Below the pieces are notes generated by a model. It saw only the letters and a list, made by a program, of their open reading frames with translations, searched no databases and had not been told where the DNA came from. The position numbers and the translations under genes were made by a program. From positions 186,001 through 250,000 of the forward strand of contig JAIUPT010000015.1 of NCBI GenBank assembly GCA_022315425.1: a stretch of 64,000 nt of DNA. The letters are read 5' to 3'. Within the stretch, counting starts at the first letter, position 1, and each line of letters opens with the position of its first letter. The DNA comes from Pseudevernia furfuracea. Lineage: Eukaryota; Ascomycota; Lecanoromycetes; Lecanorales; Parmeliaceae. Positions 32,224 to 44,814 of this stretch are shown here, one piece after another.

Positions 32224-33857
32224 CTAAGTGGTGGCAGCGCTTGGGCTCCTAATCTTCCGGCCTTTAAGGTTGACCCAGTGTTCGAAGACTTGGCTACTGA
32301 TGAATGAATTGGCACCTACATGGTCCTCGTCCGAAAGTGTTATGGCCTGTTGCCATTCGTTTTTGGTGCCCAAAGTGGCTTCTGCCACAATCACTTTGAA
32401 TGCCAAGAAGAGGCTCGCTCGAGGGTTCGTCGCGCTAGCCTTCCGCTCAAGTTCTATGATTCGGCTGGCAACGTTCTGTGTTTCATCTTCCAGTTCTGTC
32501 CCCGCGCGAGTGTCAAGAGATACACTGAGGCGATTGACCGTGATCAGATTAGCCATATAGATTCCAAGGGTCTCGTATTGCTTGTCGTCTCCCGATTGCT
32601 TAGGTGGACTATGAGATAAAGAAAGCTCCTCAAATTGTCGGTACCATTGTAAGAGTAAGGTCCGGATTGCTCGAGCACGAGTATATAGGCTTCCGATGGT
32701 GCCGTTATCGGTGTGAGTGATGTTACAGACAGCATTCTGGACGTCTTTGAACAGGCTTGGGATTGGGCAAAGGATCGTCCACAGTGAAACAAGGATCCCA
32801 CTTGAATCTGAGAGCGTACCGGTTCCCAATACGCTAGACCTGAAGACGCTCTGCCAGGCGTAATGTTCGAGAAAACATCTATCATCATTCAACATAGCCT
32901 CCGTGTACTATGTCAAGTGTCAATAGCCACTGGTTTTTCATATTTGAATCTTTTCGCGGATTCCTTACAATGGGGCCAGCTTGAGCCAGGAAGAGAGCTT
33001 TTTCAAAGTCTGTTTGGTAACGTTGTGGTCCCCGGAGCTTCATCAACACGCTTGCACCTGCTACGTGTCGTACCCAGGCTTGATCGTCTACGCTATCCAA
33101 GAGCTTTGATGATCAGCGATCGCCAGATCAATGGCATGAGAACCTAATTTACCTCATATATGGCTAAAATGGCGGTCGCACACAAGATTTCAGGCTGTAG
33201 GCAAAGGATGGGGTCATTGAGTGCGCGTTGAAGGCTAGTCAGACTCTTTAAATAAAGTGATAGCACGCCGTCATCTGGTGGGTCTGAAGGGGAGCTCATC
33301 CATTGTCGTACTCTCGCAGCGACACAATGAGCAGCATCATCCAAACAGGCACTGTGTCCATATCGGCTAGGTAGGAAAGTAAAGTATGACCACTGCCGGC
33401 ACCGTAAAACATGCGCCAAACGAAGAGGTTCACTGGAAAGCAGCCGTGCCGTGATTCTATTGGTATGGAACGTTGTCAAGGCTGATAGGTCTAGGAGGTC
33501 GAAGCCGTAATCTATCCTCATCGACTCGTATCCTGAGCTAGGGACGCTTACTGGGACCACCATTCTGGCCCTCGTCACTGGCAACAAGCCTCGCTGCTGA
33601 GAGTATGAGTCCGCTCGGGTTGAGCCCAATACAGCTGCCTCATCTTTTCCTTCCGCTTGCTGTTCGAGGTCAGGCCCTGAGACGAGAAATTGCCGGCGAT
33701 TGTGCTGCCCCCAAACTCCTCCCTGCCTTCGAGCAGCCGCAACTCTACTCATTGCTTGTCTCCGTATGAGCCGCCGAGTGTCCCGGCCTGTGGGGACGCC
33801 TGCATCTGAAGAAAGATCAATGAATTCATAAGAGTCCGAGTTGGATGGCTGTTCCAT
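32224..33857 (-). CDS. Fungal transcription-factor-like protein without a zinc cluster
   Basis: Three exons (33857-33153, 33103-32969, 32907-32224) give 507 aa. The start is ATG 33857 (the codon before it is GTG). The N-terminus holds MSRVAAARRQGGVWGQHNRRQ, a pattern seen in fungal proteins related to the fungal-specific transcription factor domain. The middle has ILCATAILAIYE, WVRHVAGASVLMKLRGP and ALFLAQAGPI, typical of the regulatory half of Zn2Cys6 proteins. No CX2CX6C cluster is present, so direct DNA binding is doubtful. A regulatory role, possibly for the adjacent membrane-protein gene, is inference. Confidence 0.75.
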
Positions 33858-34742
33858 CACACTACCTGACTACCAGAAATGATGAAGCCAGCTTGGGTAG
33901 ATTAGGCTTCCTGAATCCACGGCATTCAAGAGTCTTTAAAGAAAAGGCCGCGAAGGACTGCCACTCCTTTGGGACTTCAGAACAGGAACGGCAATTCTTG
34001 GCGCTCGGAATCAATTTCAGGCACATACAGGAAATCATGATACCGCCACCGCCATTTGCTGATCAATTCAATCGACACGGAGCCGGTTCGAAGCGGAGGT
34101 GGTGTTGGTGTGATGACAAGGAAAGGAAGAAATGTGAAAAGAGGAAAAGAGGAAAAGAGGCTAAGAGCAGACAGGATGACATTGACGATCCAGGGACTGG
34201 ACGCTAAAATGATCGACGACCAGGGTACTGAGATCTATTCTGGGACTAGCGTAAAGAGACCAGTTCACCTGTTGTCATCAAGCATACCGTACCCTTTAAA
34301 AATCTATACAACTCGCACTTCGCATGTGGCCGCTTGGTTCTAAAATCCTAATTTCCTCTTTGAGGTGTCCCCGATGACGAACTAAAGTAGCATCGTTTTC
34401 CAATGCTCAAGCTAGAGCTTTCTGGAAGTTCTAATCATCTAATGGCAGTCCTTCAACCTCGTTTCTTTTGGCACGGGAGGCCTGAATCCCCGACTGCATG
34501 AATGATTGCACCATGTACCAGGCTATTTATCATCATGCATGAGGATACACCGAGCTGAACGCTTGCTTTGTCATGCTAGCGTCCATGGCTAATAGCGTTA
34601 GCTGTATCCTGTATAAAAGCCTCGACTTTCGCTGGTCTGAGATTTCATTTTTCCTTTTCGATTTTCTTGCTAACAGCTGAGCTCCTTCCTTCAGTAAAGA
34701 CCTCTACCTATCTAGGAACTTTATAGTTTGGGAAAATACAAC
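33858..34742. other. Divergent intergenic region with TATA box
   Basis: Upstream of the transcription-factor-like gene (-) and the carbonic anhydrase gene (+). tataaaag at 34612-34619 lies about 125 bp before the carbonic anhydrase ATG and is a plausible TATA box. Otherwise nothing recognised. Confidence 0.55.
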
Positions 34743-35615
34743 ATGTCGACCGGTGTCACAGTCAAAGAATTACTCGAGCGCAACAAGTACTCACTCATCA
34801 CATTCGCCTCGTCCCCCAAACATCAACTAACAACTATCCAAAGGCAATATGCGGCCAATGCCTCACCTCTACCCTTCATGTCTGAGATCTCGTCGTCCGG
34901 AATGACACCACCACGCATCGTCATCCGTCCGTCTGCCCAGCCGGCTCCAACCCTCCGACCACCTGCTAATTTCCCCGCAGTCACCTGTGCAGATCTACGC
35001 TGTACTCCCGAACCATTCTTGGGGCTGCGTCCAGTCGGTAGGTCACATTCCATACGACCTGACTCGAAGAGTCGGCACCGTCGATCCACTGACAGCTACC
35101 AGAGGCCGTCATCATGCGGAACATGTGTGGACACGCCGCGCCTGCGCTGAACGACATAATAGCTCTCGACCACTTGATCGGATTCACGGATATCATGGTG
35201 ATCCATCACACAGGTTGAGTCCCCAAGCATACCCTCTCTTTTCCGCAATAATCGAAGGGGCTAAAAATAAAACTCGAGCCCCTCAGACTGTGGCGCCCTG
35301 GCCTTCACGGACGAACAAGTCCGTTCGACGCTTCGCGCGCGTCGGCCGGACGATAAGAGCGTCGACGGCATGAATTTCGGCACAATTGTAGAGTAAGCTG
35401 GCACTCTCGTCGTCGCGGGCTTTCTTTCCTGGACTTCTTTACCTACTTACCCACTTACCTACCTACCTACTAACCGATCCAGTCTCGAACAAAGCGTCCG
35501 GGATGATCTCGCCGTCATCAAAAGCTCGCCGTTGGTGAGGAAGGAACTAGCGGACCGCTCCTACGGTTTCATCTACGACATCAAGACTGGCTTGGTCAGT
35601 CCATTGGACGATTAG
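34743..35615 (+). CDS. Beta-class carbonic anhydrase
   Basis: Six exons (34743-34786, 34844-34926, 34981-35037, 35103-35213, 35287-35392, 35483-35615) join in frame to 177 aa. The zinc and catalytic residues of beta-carbonic anhydrases are present: CADLR (Cys45, Asp47, Arg49) and HHTDCG (His97, Cys100), with RNMCGHAAPALNDI in place of the usual RNAGG loop and LDHLIGFTDIMVIHHT as the core strand-helix. The length fits the small, cytosolic type without a mitochondrial presequence. Reversible hydration of CO2 to bicarbonate is the expected reaction. Five introns in about 870 bp is dense; the last one contains an (ACCT)n run and a ctaac branch-point sequence. Confidence 0.88.
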
Positions 35616-36888
35616 GCCAGGTCCATTACAGCGGTTTTCCCTCGCATGCAATCTGGGATATAGGAAGAGGCTATGATCATTTGCTCGGCAGCGAGTCCGT
35701 ACGCGTTACATTCACAAAACTCGTTTTCGAGACGCCTGGGCGGACAGATTCATTTGGAGGAGGGGAACAAGGACAACATTCATCCGCTTTCGCTGGACCC
35801 CGGCGTAAGATTTCTCTATATATACGTTGCAGGTGACTGCGGTTTGTCTGTCGAGCGGGCGAGCGAGTGATTCTACAACGTTCCGCACCAGCCAGAGCGA
35901 TCGATCGTCCGTGTGCTAGTTTTTTTCCATCATCGCCCCATCTTATCAACTGCTCCTCTCCAGCTCATCAATCTCTCCTTGCGTACCATGTCCCCATCTC
36001 TTCTTCTGTGTTCCCCAATATGCTCTTCCAAGGTCTCAACATCTCACGCCTCACTCGTCATCGACATGCTTCCTTCCAATCGAACTACCTTCTCCACTAC
36101 CAAGCCCTTACAACAACAAGCACCAGCATTACGCAACGATGATTAACGAGAAGCGTCGTACGTGAGATGGTAGTGGCGTCGTACGTGAGATGATGGCGGT
36201 GGATAACGGAGTGGCGCCAGCGCGCCGTGCAATCTCCACGCCAAGCTTCAACATCCTCCTCCACCTCGCTAGCCCCCCCCAAAGCTTCGTCCTTGGCGTC
36301 AAAAATAGTCGATTCCTTGAATTCTCCCCTCCCTCCCTCCCTCCCTCCCTTCCTTCCTTCCGGAGTCTGTACAATCGATTGAAAAATTTTCGATTTCCGT
36401 CTCGCACTATTTATCCCCCACTGTTCATAAAAAAGAAAATCCCCATGTGGTGTAGGGTATAGTCCGTAAAAGGTGCTACGACCGCGCGCGGCACTACATA
36501 CATTATCGCTGTCTTCGCTTCCTTCTAGTTCATTCTTTTTCTTTTCCTCTGTCACACGTTGTTGTTGTTTTCGATCCGAGTTATATCCAATCCCTTCGAG
36601 GGTATGTATCTGCGGTAGCCTACAATAGCTCTAAAGGGCTCCTTTTAACACGTGGTCCAGGCCCCGCAATCTCCTTTCGGAGTCCGGATCCCATGTTTTT
36701 TCCACGAGCCATTGGGGTATTCATTTCAAAAGGCGCTTTGCGAGGTTGGTTGGTTGGTTGGTTGGTTGGGCGGCTTGTGGGAAAAAAAAAGATGTGGGTC
36801 GTGTGAAAATGAATATGGAAACCTCGTCAAGAGGGCTTTCTTATAATTGATGATCAGAGAATGCCATGTGGAAAAAGGACGCCCCACG
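35616..36888. other. Intergenic region with simple repeats
   Basis: Separates the carbonic anhydrase gene and the 3' end of the rhodopsin-like gene. It contains a (CCCT)n/(CCTT)n tract at 36326-36360 and a (GGTT)n tract at 36744-36769. Short ORFs are not supported as genes. Confidence 0.55.
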
Positions 36889-38238
36889 CTAGATCCCACA
36901 ATTCTGGTTATCCCAGCGACTTTTGACCACGACCGCGTTCTTCTGGTCCCTCGGATCGGAAACATAAGCCTGCTCTTCCACATCCTGATCTCCGGAGCTG
37001 GCATCGTTTTCGGGGCTGCCAATGTCGTTCAAGTGACCGTACGTGTCCGTCAGCGGATACGCATGATCGTCTAGGCGTTGGAACCTTTTCGGTGTGAACC
37101 CGCTGTTCTGTCCGTGTGAACTGTGTCTGGCCGAAGTCGAACGGCCGGCTTTGCTCCCGTAGTGTTCCGAAGAGGGTATTGTGGACTTTTTCGACAGCTT
37201 AGTTATGACGGGCCGGATCACTGGCAGGCAAGCGCTGATGATGCCAAGCGTTGGCTCCAGGAGTGTGAACAGCCCCTCTGGCGCAATGCTGTATGTGATA
37301 TTGTGCAGGTCGAGGTCGTTTAGATATTTGATGCGAAGGATTGTGATGATGCAGATTCTGTTTTGTGGGAGGAGAAAGTGTCAGAATGGCTTGAAATCCA
37401 CACCCAAGGTTAAGATTTGGCTGGGCTGAACATACCCTGCGCCGAGTCCAAATACCCCAGTCAAAGCCACTTTCTTCCCTCTCGCCATCTGGAGACCCCA
37501 CAACATGGGCATTGGTAGCACGACGACTGTCACGTCGAGGATGAGGTTGAAGATGCCGCCAGTCATATAAAGAGCTACCTGGTTTCCACATTGACCGTTT
37601 TGCGACTTGTCCCAGGAATATGAGAAGGGGCGACAGATGGTGAAAGAACTGATGATGATGAAGACAATGTAGACGGTTGTCATTGCCATGGTGATGTAGG
37701 CCGCTAGAAGAAATCTTGGGCGTGGGAACAGGCATATGTAGAGGTGCAAGATGGAGAATTTGACGAAAGTGTTGGCGAGAGCCCACAGAACGGCGCCGGG
37801 GGCAAAAGTCTGTAGTCAACAGTGAGCGATCTGGAAATACTGGTGATGCTGAGGAGTCCCATAGGCGAACCTTGAAGAGAGTGATCAAATCCTTCATCGG
37901 CACATCCCACTCGTTATCGCGAAGGCCTGATCCAAAGATGTCTTGAACTGATTAGGCAGTTGCAAGTTGATCGATTTCGAACATAACGTACAGATTAGAG
38001 ACACGGCGAAGAGACCGTATGTCCACACCTAATCAACACCTCGTCAACCGAAGCCCGGGTTATGGTGGTGGTACGTAATGAGCCATACCAGAGCCATTAT
38101 GATGGCGTAGTCGTTGAACAAAAGACGCAATTTTTGGATCCTCCGAGACCATAATCGTAGAGCGACTGCAACTGTAGCCATGATACCGAAGATGAGCCAT
38201 GAGCAAACAATCGCAGTGGCCCATTTGTTTAGAGCCAT
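36889..38238 (-). CDS. Fungal rhodopsin-domain seven-helix membrane protein
   Basis: Five exons (38238-38089, 38028-37992, 37947-37871, 37809-37436, 37357-36889) give 368 aa. Hydrophobic helices include VCSWLIFGIMATVAVALRLW and FNDYAIIMALVWTYGLFAVS, then GSGLRDNEWDVPMKDLITLFK, the FVKFSILHLYICLFP helix, a TICRPFSYSWDK loop and the NLILDVTVVVLPMPMLWGLQ helix. This is the layout of the fungal rhodopsin-like domain family of membrane proteins often found near secondary-metabolite genes. The roughly 110-residue C-terminal tail is hydrophilic and Ser/Asp-rich. The family is not a retinal-binding opsin in any demonstrated case; its function is unknown. Confidence 0.85.
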
Positions 38239-38873
38239 TGCAGGTTGTGGGGATAGCTAGAGCTCATCCAGGTCATGGAGGAGCGAGTGAAGGGTCACAA
38301 GTCTGGCGGACATGGTAGGCTGTTAAGGAAAGGGCGTGCGTGCTGAATGGACCTACCGTCAACACCGTAATAGTACCTAGCTTTTGACTTCTTACTTAAA
38401 TTCATCTGCGCCGCTTGGCACGATGCGACAAGGATGAAATTATTGTCTCTCTCCACTCTCTAGCCGTGTTCCACTCTAGCACGCAGGAACCGACTCAACC
38501 GAGCAAGGCTTGCCGCAATTATTGTTGCAAGAGAAGAGTTTCTAGCCGACCCGGCTGGTTTCAACTTTTGCGTGGCTGAACCTGGCTGAGGAGGTGAAGT
38601 ATAAACCGCCAAATGTAACCTTTATCGAAGCTTTTCCGCTGGACCACCTCCGAGTCCGGCCTCAACTTCTATACGGGGGAGGCGCGGAGGGGAGTCACGA
38701 GTGCACGGCACAATTCCGTCTCCATCCACTAGCTTAGCCCTACTCCTTATACTCTAGGTAAGTGCGAGTGCGCCAACACCGCGGCTTGATTGCCTGGCGC
38801 CGACTATCATCACATGCTATAATTAAAAAGCTCTTGACACTTCGAATTCTAAATTCTAATCGTTTGTTCAACG
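38239..38873. other. Divergent intergenic region
   Basis: Between the 5' end of the rhodopsin-like gene and the ankyrin pseudogene. No feature recognised. Confidence 0.5.
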
Positions 38874-40560
38874 ATGGACGCGCTCTCTGTCGCAGCGAGT
38901 CTTGCGGCATTGATCGGCGTTGCAGACAATGTCGCTCAAGGATGCCGAAGACTCTTAGCTCTGAAGCATTGCCCACAGGTCTTGCAACAACTCAACAATG
39001 AGCTTTCTGATTTTCACCTCGTCGGAGCTACATTCGAAGACATTTGCCGGCAACAGGAAGTACCTCAAGCTGAGCCGTGTTCCGATCAGGGGTTACTGTC
39101 TGCCGCAACACTGTTCATCAAAGATGCCATCCTAGACCTTGAAAAAAATCGTGGCATATGGTTTACTCAAAACTCCTGACCACCGAAATCCATAAATCAT
39201 TTTCAAGTTCTGGCTGCAAACCGAAAGCAGAGTCCGAGAGATGAGAGAGCGACTGCGACATGCCAAAGTGGATATTCTTGTAGCTTTTAGCGCAGTTGAT
39301 ATGGGAGCACTCTTCCTGCAGTAAAATGAAACCTTATTGATATACGACGTTGTAGGCGATGGCGAACGAAATTTCATGATTCCTTAGCACAGCTGGCAGT
39401 CAGCAACGAGAGGCTGTTTTCTCATCAGCAGAGATCAGGGGAGATGGTCAGAACAGTGATTCAGCCACCACTTACACTCCGGGACCTAAATGTCCCAGAA
39501 AATGATTCACAACCCGGCGGTGAATCGCAGCAGCTCGGAATCTCACCCATCAATCCGATGGTGTCCACGGAAGCTAGCAATGCTATCATTCAATTGACAG
39601 ACTTCCGTATTACACGACTTATCGTCTGTGGATCTTTTTGTCCTTGCGGCTGTCACAAAAAGAAGTACTTCCAAAGTCCTACCTTCCTGAACCAGGTACT
39701 CGGTTCGCTTTTTGTTGGATATCACGCCTTACCGTTCGTGACCACGCCCTGCGATTCGCCTTAATGTATGCGAAATGTAGTTTCCACCATCAGTTTGTCA
39801 TACACTTTTTCCCACTGGTTTCTTAACCGGATTGTCTGTATGAAATTGCGGAGCCCTGGACCAGATTTGCAATTAAAGGTCTTGAGTGTTCGTCCTAACG
39901 ACTCAGAGGTTTTCTCCGCGGTGGAGAATCAAGATACGTCCAACGTTCGAGAAATGCTGGCTGGTGGATGTGCCTCTATCCTGGAACTCAATGAGGAAGG
40001 CGAATCATTGCTCACGGTTAGTAGCTTTGTGACCAATATAACCTATTACTGACTCGTTCTCGTAGGTTGCTCTTATAAATGGGTTTGCTAAAGAACCCGA
40101 GTTCTTGAATGCATTGGTATAAGTTGGTGTTGATATGTATCAAGAAGACAGTGACACAAGGTCCATGTGCGGGCGCTGATTTTAGCGTTTGGAACGAGCT
40201 GACCATAGGCTTGTAGGTCTGCATATCTGTACTTCTAGCGTCCAACTTTGTTTAGCCGAAACTCTCGGTCTATGGAGCTCAAGTCTGTATTCGGAAGAGA
40301 GTTACAACTCGAACACTTCAGACTCACAAAGTTACACGCGGCAGTTCTCGGTCTAGATAGTGACGCTATCGCGGCTGAAGACATGATAAGAATGGCGCCT
40401 CGCGATATGGTTGACGAGGTAAATCAAACTGGGCGTGGTGCACTGTCGTGGGCCTGCGCACAAGGCGATCTAAGCACAGTTGAGAGCCTTCTCGGGAAAG
40501 GCGCTGATCCTAATCTTGCAGATAGCGAAGGCAGAACCCATCTCTATCACAAGTCAAATT
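38874..40560 (+). pseudogene. Ankyrin-repeat protein pseudogene with fungal N-terminal domain
   Basis: ATG 38874 opens MDALSVAASLAALIGVADNV, the N-terminal motif common to fungal NACHT/ankyrin-type proteins. The frame shifts at a run of seven A near 39142-39148; the shifted frame continues KIVAYGLLKTPDHRNP, then a stop, then RERLRHAKVDILVAFSAVDM. Another shift leads to LAQLAVSNERLFSHQQ and the Cys-rich TRLIVCGSFCPCGCHKKKYF with SPTFLNQVLGSLFVGYHALP, a block known from this family ahead of the ankyrin repeats. Ankyrin-like pieces follow at 39870-40010 (VFSAVENQDTSNVREMLAGG) and 40390-40540 (GALSWACAQGDLSTVESLLG, GADPNLADSEGRT). Introns may account for part of the breakage, but at least two shifts and in-frame stops point to a pseudogene. 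Confidence 0.7.
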
Positions 40561-42857
40561 GTGTGAACGAGCGCTGCGTGGAAGATCGCTGGAGAGTGGA
40601 GCAGCTGTTGGTCCGGATAATAGAAGGGGAGGGACACCTTTGCATGATATCACATTTTTGGGCGCCGAGTCAATGGCGGGATAAGAGCCTTGGTGTATAT
40701 TTTTGACAAAGTCGGCGGCCTGTGGATGAGGATTAGCAACATGGCAACAGTCTGGCACGGGGTAGGAATGGTGCCGGTTAGTGGTAGCTGCTTTTTTGCC
40801 ATTTTTGAAGCTTGGGCTAGGCGGGTAAAGGTGGGAAAAGGTGAGGGTTCCTGTCAAGGGAAATTGCGCTGAATAATTTGTGACATTGGTTAGGACAGTG
40901 ACGTCAGAGATGGGTACTAGAGCTTTCTGACGTTTCGTTGGCTGTAACATGGCAAAGAGTAGATACGCTGGACATTGCTTGGGGCGTAGATCCGTCTTTG
41001 ACAGTCATTGCTAGGGTTCCTGTCGAGCTGTGGCCTCACTCTCGACGGTCCCCTTCAAAGCAACAGAATCAAGCAAACGCCGTGCCCATAGTATCCGTAG
41101 CCTCTTCATACGGTGTTGGAGAGAACGTGCGAAAAAATTTACCAGCAATTTGTCGTGACAACGAGAACCATCAAGCTTGCGGATCTTCAGTGCATACGGC
41201 TCTAGTTGCAGAGGCTTATCAAGCTTTACATTTTCCACTTCTGACATCGATAGACAAAGAGCGATAGGTAGGTCAAGTGGATGCAGGACGACGAGGCACT
41301 GAGTATATCCTTGATCACATGTTGCTGGACGCTTAAGCTGGGTTGCCAACCAACCCCAGAAGCTTCCAAGCAAAGGAGACTGGGGTTACTCGAACTTGAA
41401 AGCAAAAATATGATGAATGATTTTTGAAATCTCCAGTCAAGTTCGTGGAAACGTTAAAAACCCAAGCTCAGTGCACCGCTAGATCCGGACCTACATGCTT
41501 CAAATCAAGTCATAACGAGATGGCTGCGCACGCGTCCCTCGGCATTTCGGCACTCTGTATTACACTCTCGCCTATGTTAATAAGAGCGAGTACCGTTACT
41601 ACCGTATGTAGTTGGAAAACTAGGCAAACCCAAGGTACAATGCGGTTCTAGAACCGAAGCAGGAAGGAGACGGAACCCTAGCTTTCCCACGCCTGGAACC
41701 GAAAAGACAAGGATCAAAAAGTCAATATGTATGCAAGGTGGGATGGCGACTGAAGGATATTAATACATAATAATAGCACATGTCAGATCTATGTAGGTAG
41801 AAGAGATCATTCTGAGGAAGAAGGGACTTTGGAAGCTTAACGGCAAAGCCAAGCCGATTCAAGCTTATGCCCACGAAAGTGCAGACAGAACAGACAAGTC
41901 ATCAGTCGGTTCATTTAGTGATGGAAATGGGGAATTATCAAATTCATTAATTACCAGAGGTACTCACTATCGAGTAAGAGCAAGAAGGTAATTCGTAATC
42001 ATTGTGCCCTGCGTCTTGAAGTAGCTAGCTAGCTAGACGACAATGGGTCAGATAAACAGACAACCAATATCTATCAAATGCGATGATGGGGAGGCCCGGG
42101 AGGGAAGATGAGTTAGTAGTAGGATCATTCCCGCAACTTACACCTGGGAAATGGGAAATGGGAATAGCTTCTTTGGAAAGTGAAAGTTGGCATGGGCCTA
42201 GATGGGTATCATGAAGTTGGAAGCAGGAAGATGGCAGGCTCGCAGGTGGATCTAGCTACTTTAGTAGTAGCGCCATCTCATGAGATCTACGCGACTCCAC
42301 CCCACCAAACCCTCCATCTTCTTCCGGTTCACCTCTTCCTGCACGATCTGTTCCCAAGACACACCTCTACGCCACCTTCTCTACACCGGTACTTCTGCTG
42401 GAACACCTTGCCCCCGAACCCAACAGAGCGGCATTGGACAGGTATAACATGTCTATATTGATCCAGCATGTCGGAACTGCCGGTCGATACTTCTGGAAAG
42501 GAATGCATGCCAGTATGGCTTGGAATGCACCGCTTAGTCTTTTAGGCAGCTTCCTTGAACGTGAATTACTGGCCGAACCACATACTCGGGATCTTAGCAC
42601 CTCTTAGCAACCCTTGGCAACATCTGGAACGCAACGTGATGGGGGATCCAAATCCACGGCAGCAGCATGTACCTGTTGTCATTCCTGAGCTTCGCCCGCA
42701 CGCCACTCCCAGTTGCGCTTGTTCCCAAAGATCTAGGACCAAGATCTGGGAAGAGTTGGTGGGGGGTCAGGAGGTCTGCTATGACTTTTCAACTCGGGGG
42801 CCCCCCGTATCTTCAACTTCCAGGATCCTCAGTATTGTCTCTCACCGGTGAAGCAAA
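40561..42857. other. Long intergenic region, partly unassigned
   Basis: No gene recognised. A plus-strand stretch around 42375-42605 reads coherently (LLLEHLAPEPNRAALDRYNM, then GRYFWKGMHASMAWNAP) and may be an exon or decayed exon of an unknown protein. I could not extend it on either side. Confidence 0.4.
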
Positions 42858-44030
42858 ATGTCAATCGGGATAGCCATCATTGGAGCCGGAATATTTGCAC
42901 GACAAGGTCTGTGCCCTCCCTCCCTTGGCATCACTATTGCCGTGACTGATTGAATGTCTTCCGCTCAGAACATCTCCCAGCCGTCAAAGCAACCCCTCTC
43001 CTCTCCCTCAAAGCCATCTACTCTCGCTCCAAAGCATCCGCCGATAAACTTGCTGAAAGCGCGGCTGAGCCCGTCAAGACATACTACGACTCGCCTACCA
43101 CATCGAGCCACTCCCTCAACGATCTCCTCGCCCGCGAAGATATCGATGCCGTGATTATAGCGCTGCCTATATGCGTTCAGCCAACCGTGATCAAAGAAGC
43201 GGTTGAAGCCGGAAAGCATGTCCTGAGCGAGAAGCCCATCGCAAAGGATATAGAAACGGCCGCGCACTTGATGAGATGGTACAAACACCAAAAACGTGAG
43301 GAGATATGGAGTGTAGGCGAGAACTTCAGGTTCTTCGACCCCATAACGTTCGCCGTCGAACAAATCAAGAAGCTTGGAGGAGAGTTGGTCACCTTCAACG
43401 TTGATCTACATGCGTTCATTGACGACTATGATGAGTATTATCAGACAGCGTGGTATGTTTTCCTGTGCCTCCCTCGGGATCACCTGATTCCTGGCTCGCG
43501 CTAACCGCGCTTTCCTTTCTAGGCGCCAGAAGCCAGAATATCAAGGTGGTATATTACTCGATGGTGGCATCCATTACGTGGCGGCCCTTCGGTGCCTTCT
43601 CGAAGCTGCAGGTCAATCAATCTCGACAGTAAGAGCTTCTACATCTCTCATCAAAAAGGATCTTGCTCCATTGGATTCGCTCAGTGCGAATATGACAACC
43701 ACCGACAAGCGCAATGGCACATTCAACCTCTCTTATGGATCAAAATTCAGGCGTGATTGTCAGATACGTATTATGTTGACCACTGGCGCCGTGGTAGTGA
43801 GTCCGATTCAAGTCACAATATCGACCAACGACAAGAGGACAATCCAAGATAAGACGTTCAGATTCCTACCCAGTAGTGGAGTTCGCGAAGAGGTGGCTGC
43901 ATTCGCCGAAAGCATCCACACAAAAGAGCCGAATCCGCGAGGGTCTCCTGACCAGGCATACCACGACTTGAAGTTGCTGCAGGGCATGTTGGAGTCTGGT
44001 GAGGAAGAAGGTGCGGCGAAGAGGATATAG
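42858..44030 (+). CDS. Gfo/Idh/MocA-family NAD(P)-dependent oxidoreductase
   Basis: Three exons (42858-42906, 42969-43452, 43523-44030) give 346 aa. The N-terminal Rossmann motif IGIAIIGAGIFARQEHLPAV is split by the first intron. AVIIALPICVQPTVIKEAVE is followed by the family signature HVLSEKPIA, and GGIHYVAALR holds the catalytic-site His of the C-terminal half. Family members oxidise or reduce sugars, inositols or dihydrodiols; the substrate is not evident here. Length is normal and the frame is intact. No partner gene lies nearby. Confidence 0.88.
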
Positions 44031-44814
44031 CTGTCGGCATCACATTTCTCGTCGGTTGTCCTGAAGTGGGAGGCCTGATCAAATTTGGCATTCTGTTTCA
44101 TGCTACATGTACATCTTCGCGTCTATTCAACGCAGACAACTTAACGGCTCTTTTCGTCCAACAATCCTCACTTGCTCTTCATGCAGTTGCTTGTCTGTGT
44201 CCGTTTGTGTCTGGTTCCCTAAGGTAGGTAGGTGATCCCTAATCTTAACCACAGTCATCCTCACCACTTCATCCCCAATTTCATCACCACCAAACCCCAG
44301 ATTCCAAGCCAGAGCCATCATCACACCCAAACCTCTTCACCTTCCGCGCCCTCATCTCCCTCCAACACAAAAACCCCCCTCCCCACTTCTCTTCGCCCAC
44401 ATCCATCCCATCTCAACCCCCCCCCCTCTTCCCAATAAAACACTCCCTATTGCCACCCACCCTCTTCTCCTCCCATGACAACAGAGCACCGCAAACCCAA
44501 CCCAACCCACCGCTTGTCATCAAAGACGCCCCGACCGCACGCGAAAGTCCGCTCAGGCTTCCCAACCTCAATCCTACCACTCACTCACCCTTCGAAAAAC
44601 TCGTAAGTAGGAGCGTGGATCGGAAGACCTCGGTCACCTGATTAGGTCCGCCCTGCCTTGCCTTGCCCTTATCCATATTCCATGCGAAGGTGGGTGGCCG
44701 AGTACTCGTTTTCGGGGATTCGCTCGGTTTATCGGTTTATCGGTTCATCGGTTTATCGGTTCATCGGTTTATCGGTTCATCGGTTCATCGTTTATCGCCA
44801 TCTACCGTCGGCAT
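44031..44814. other. Intergenic region with 8-bp minisatellite
   Basis: tcggttta/tcggttca is repeated eight times at 44724-44787. C-rich and A-rich low-complexity sequence precedes it. No gene recognised. Confidence 0.6.
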
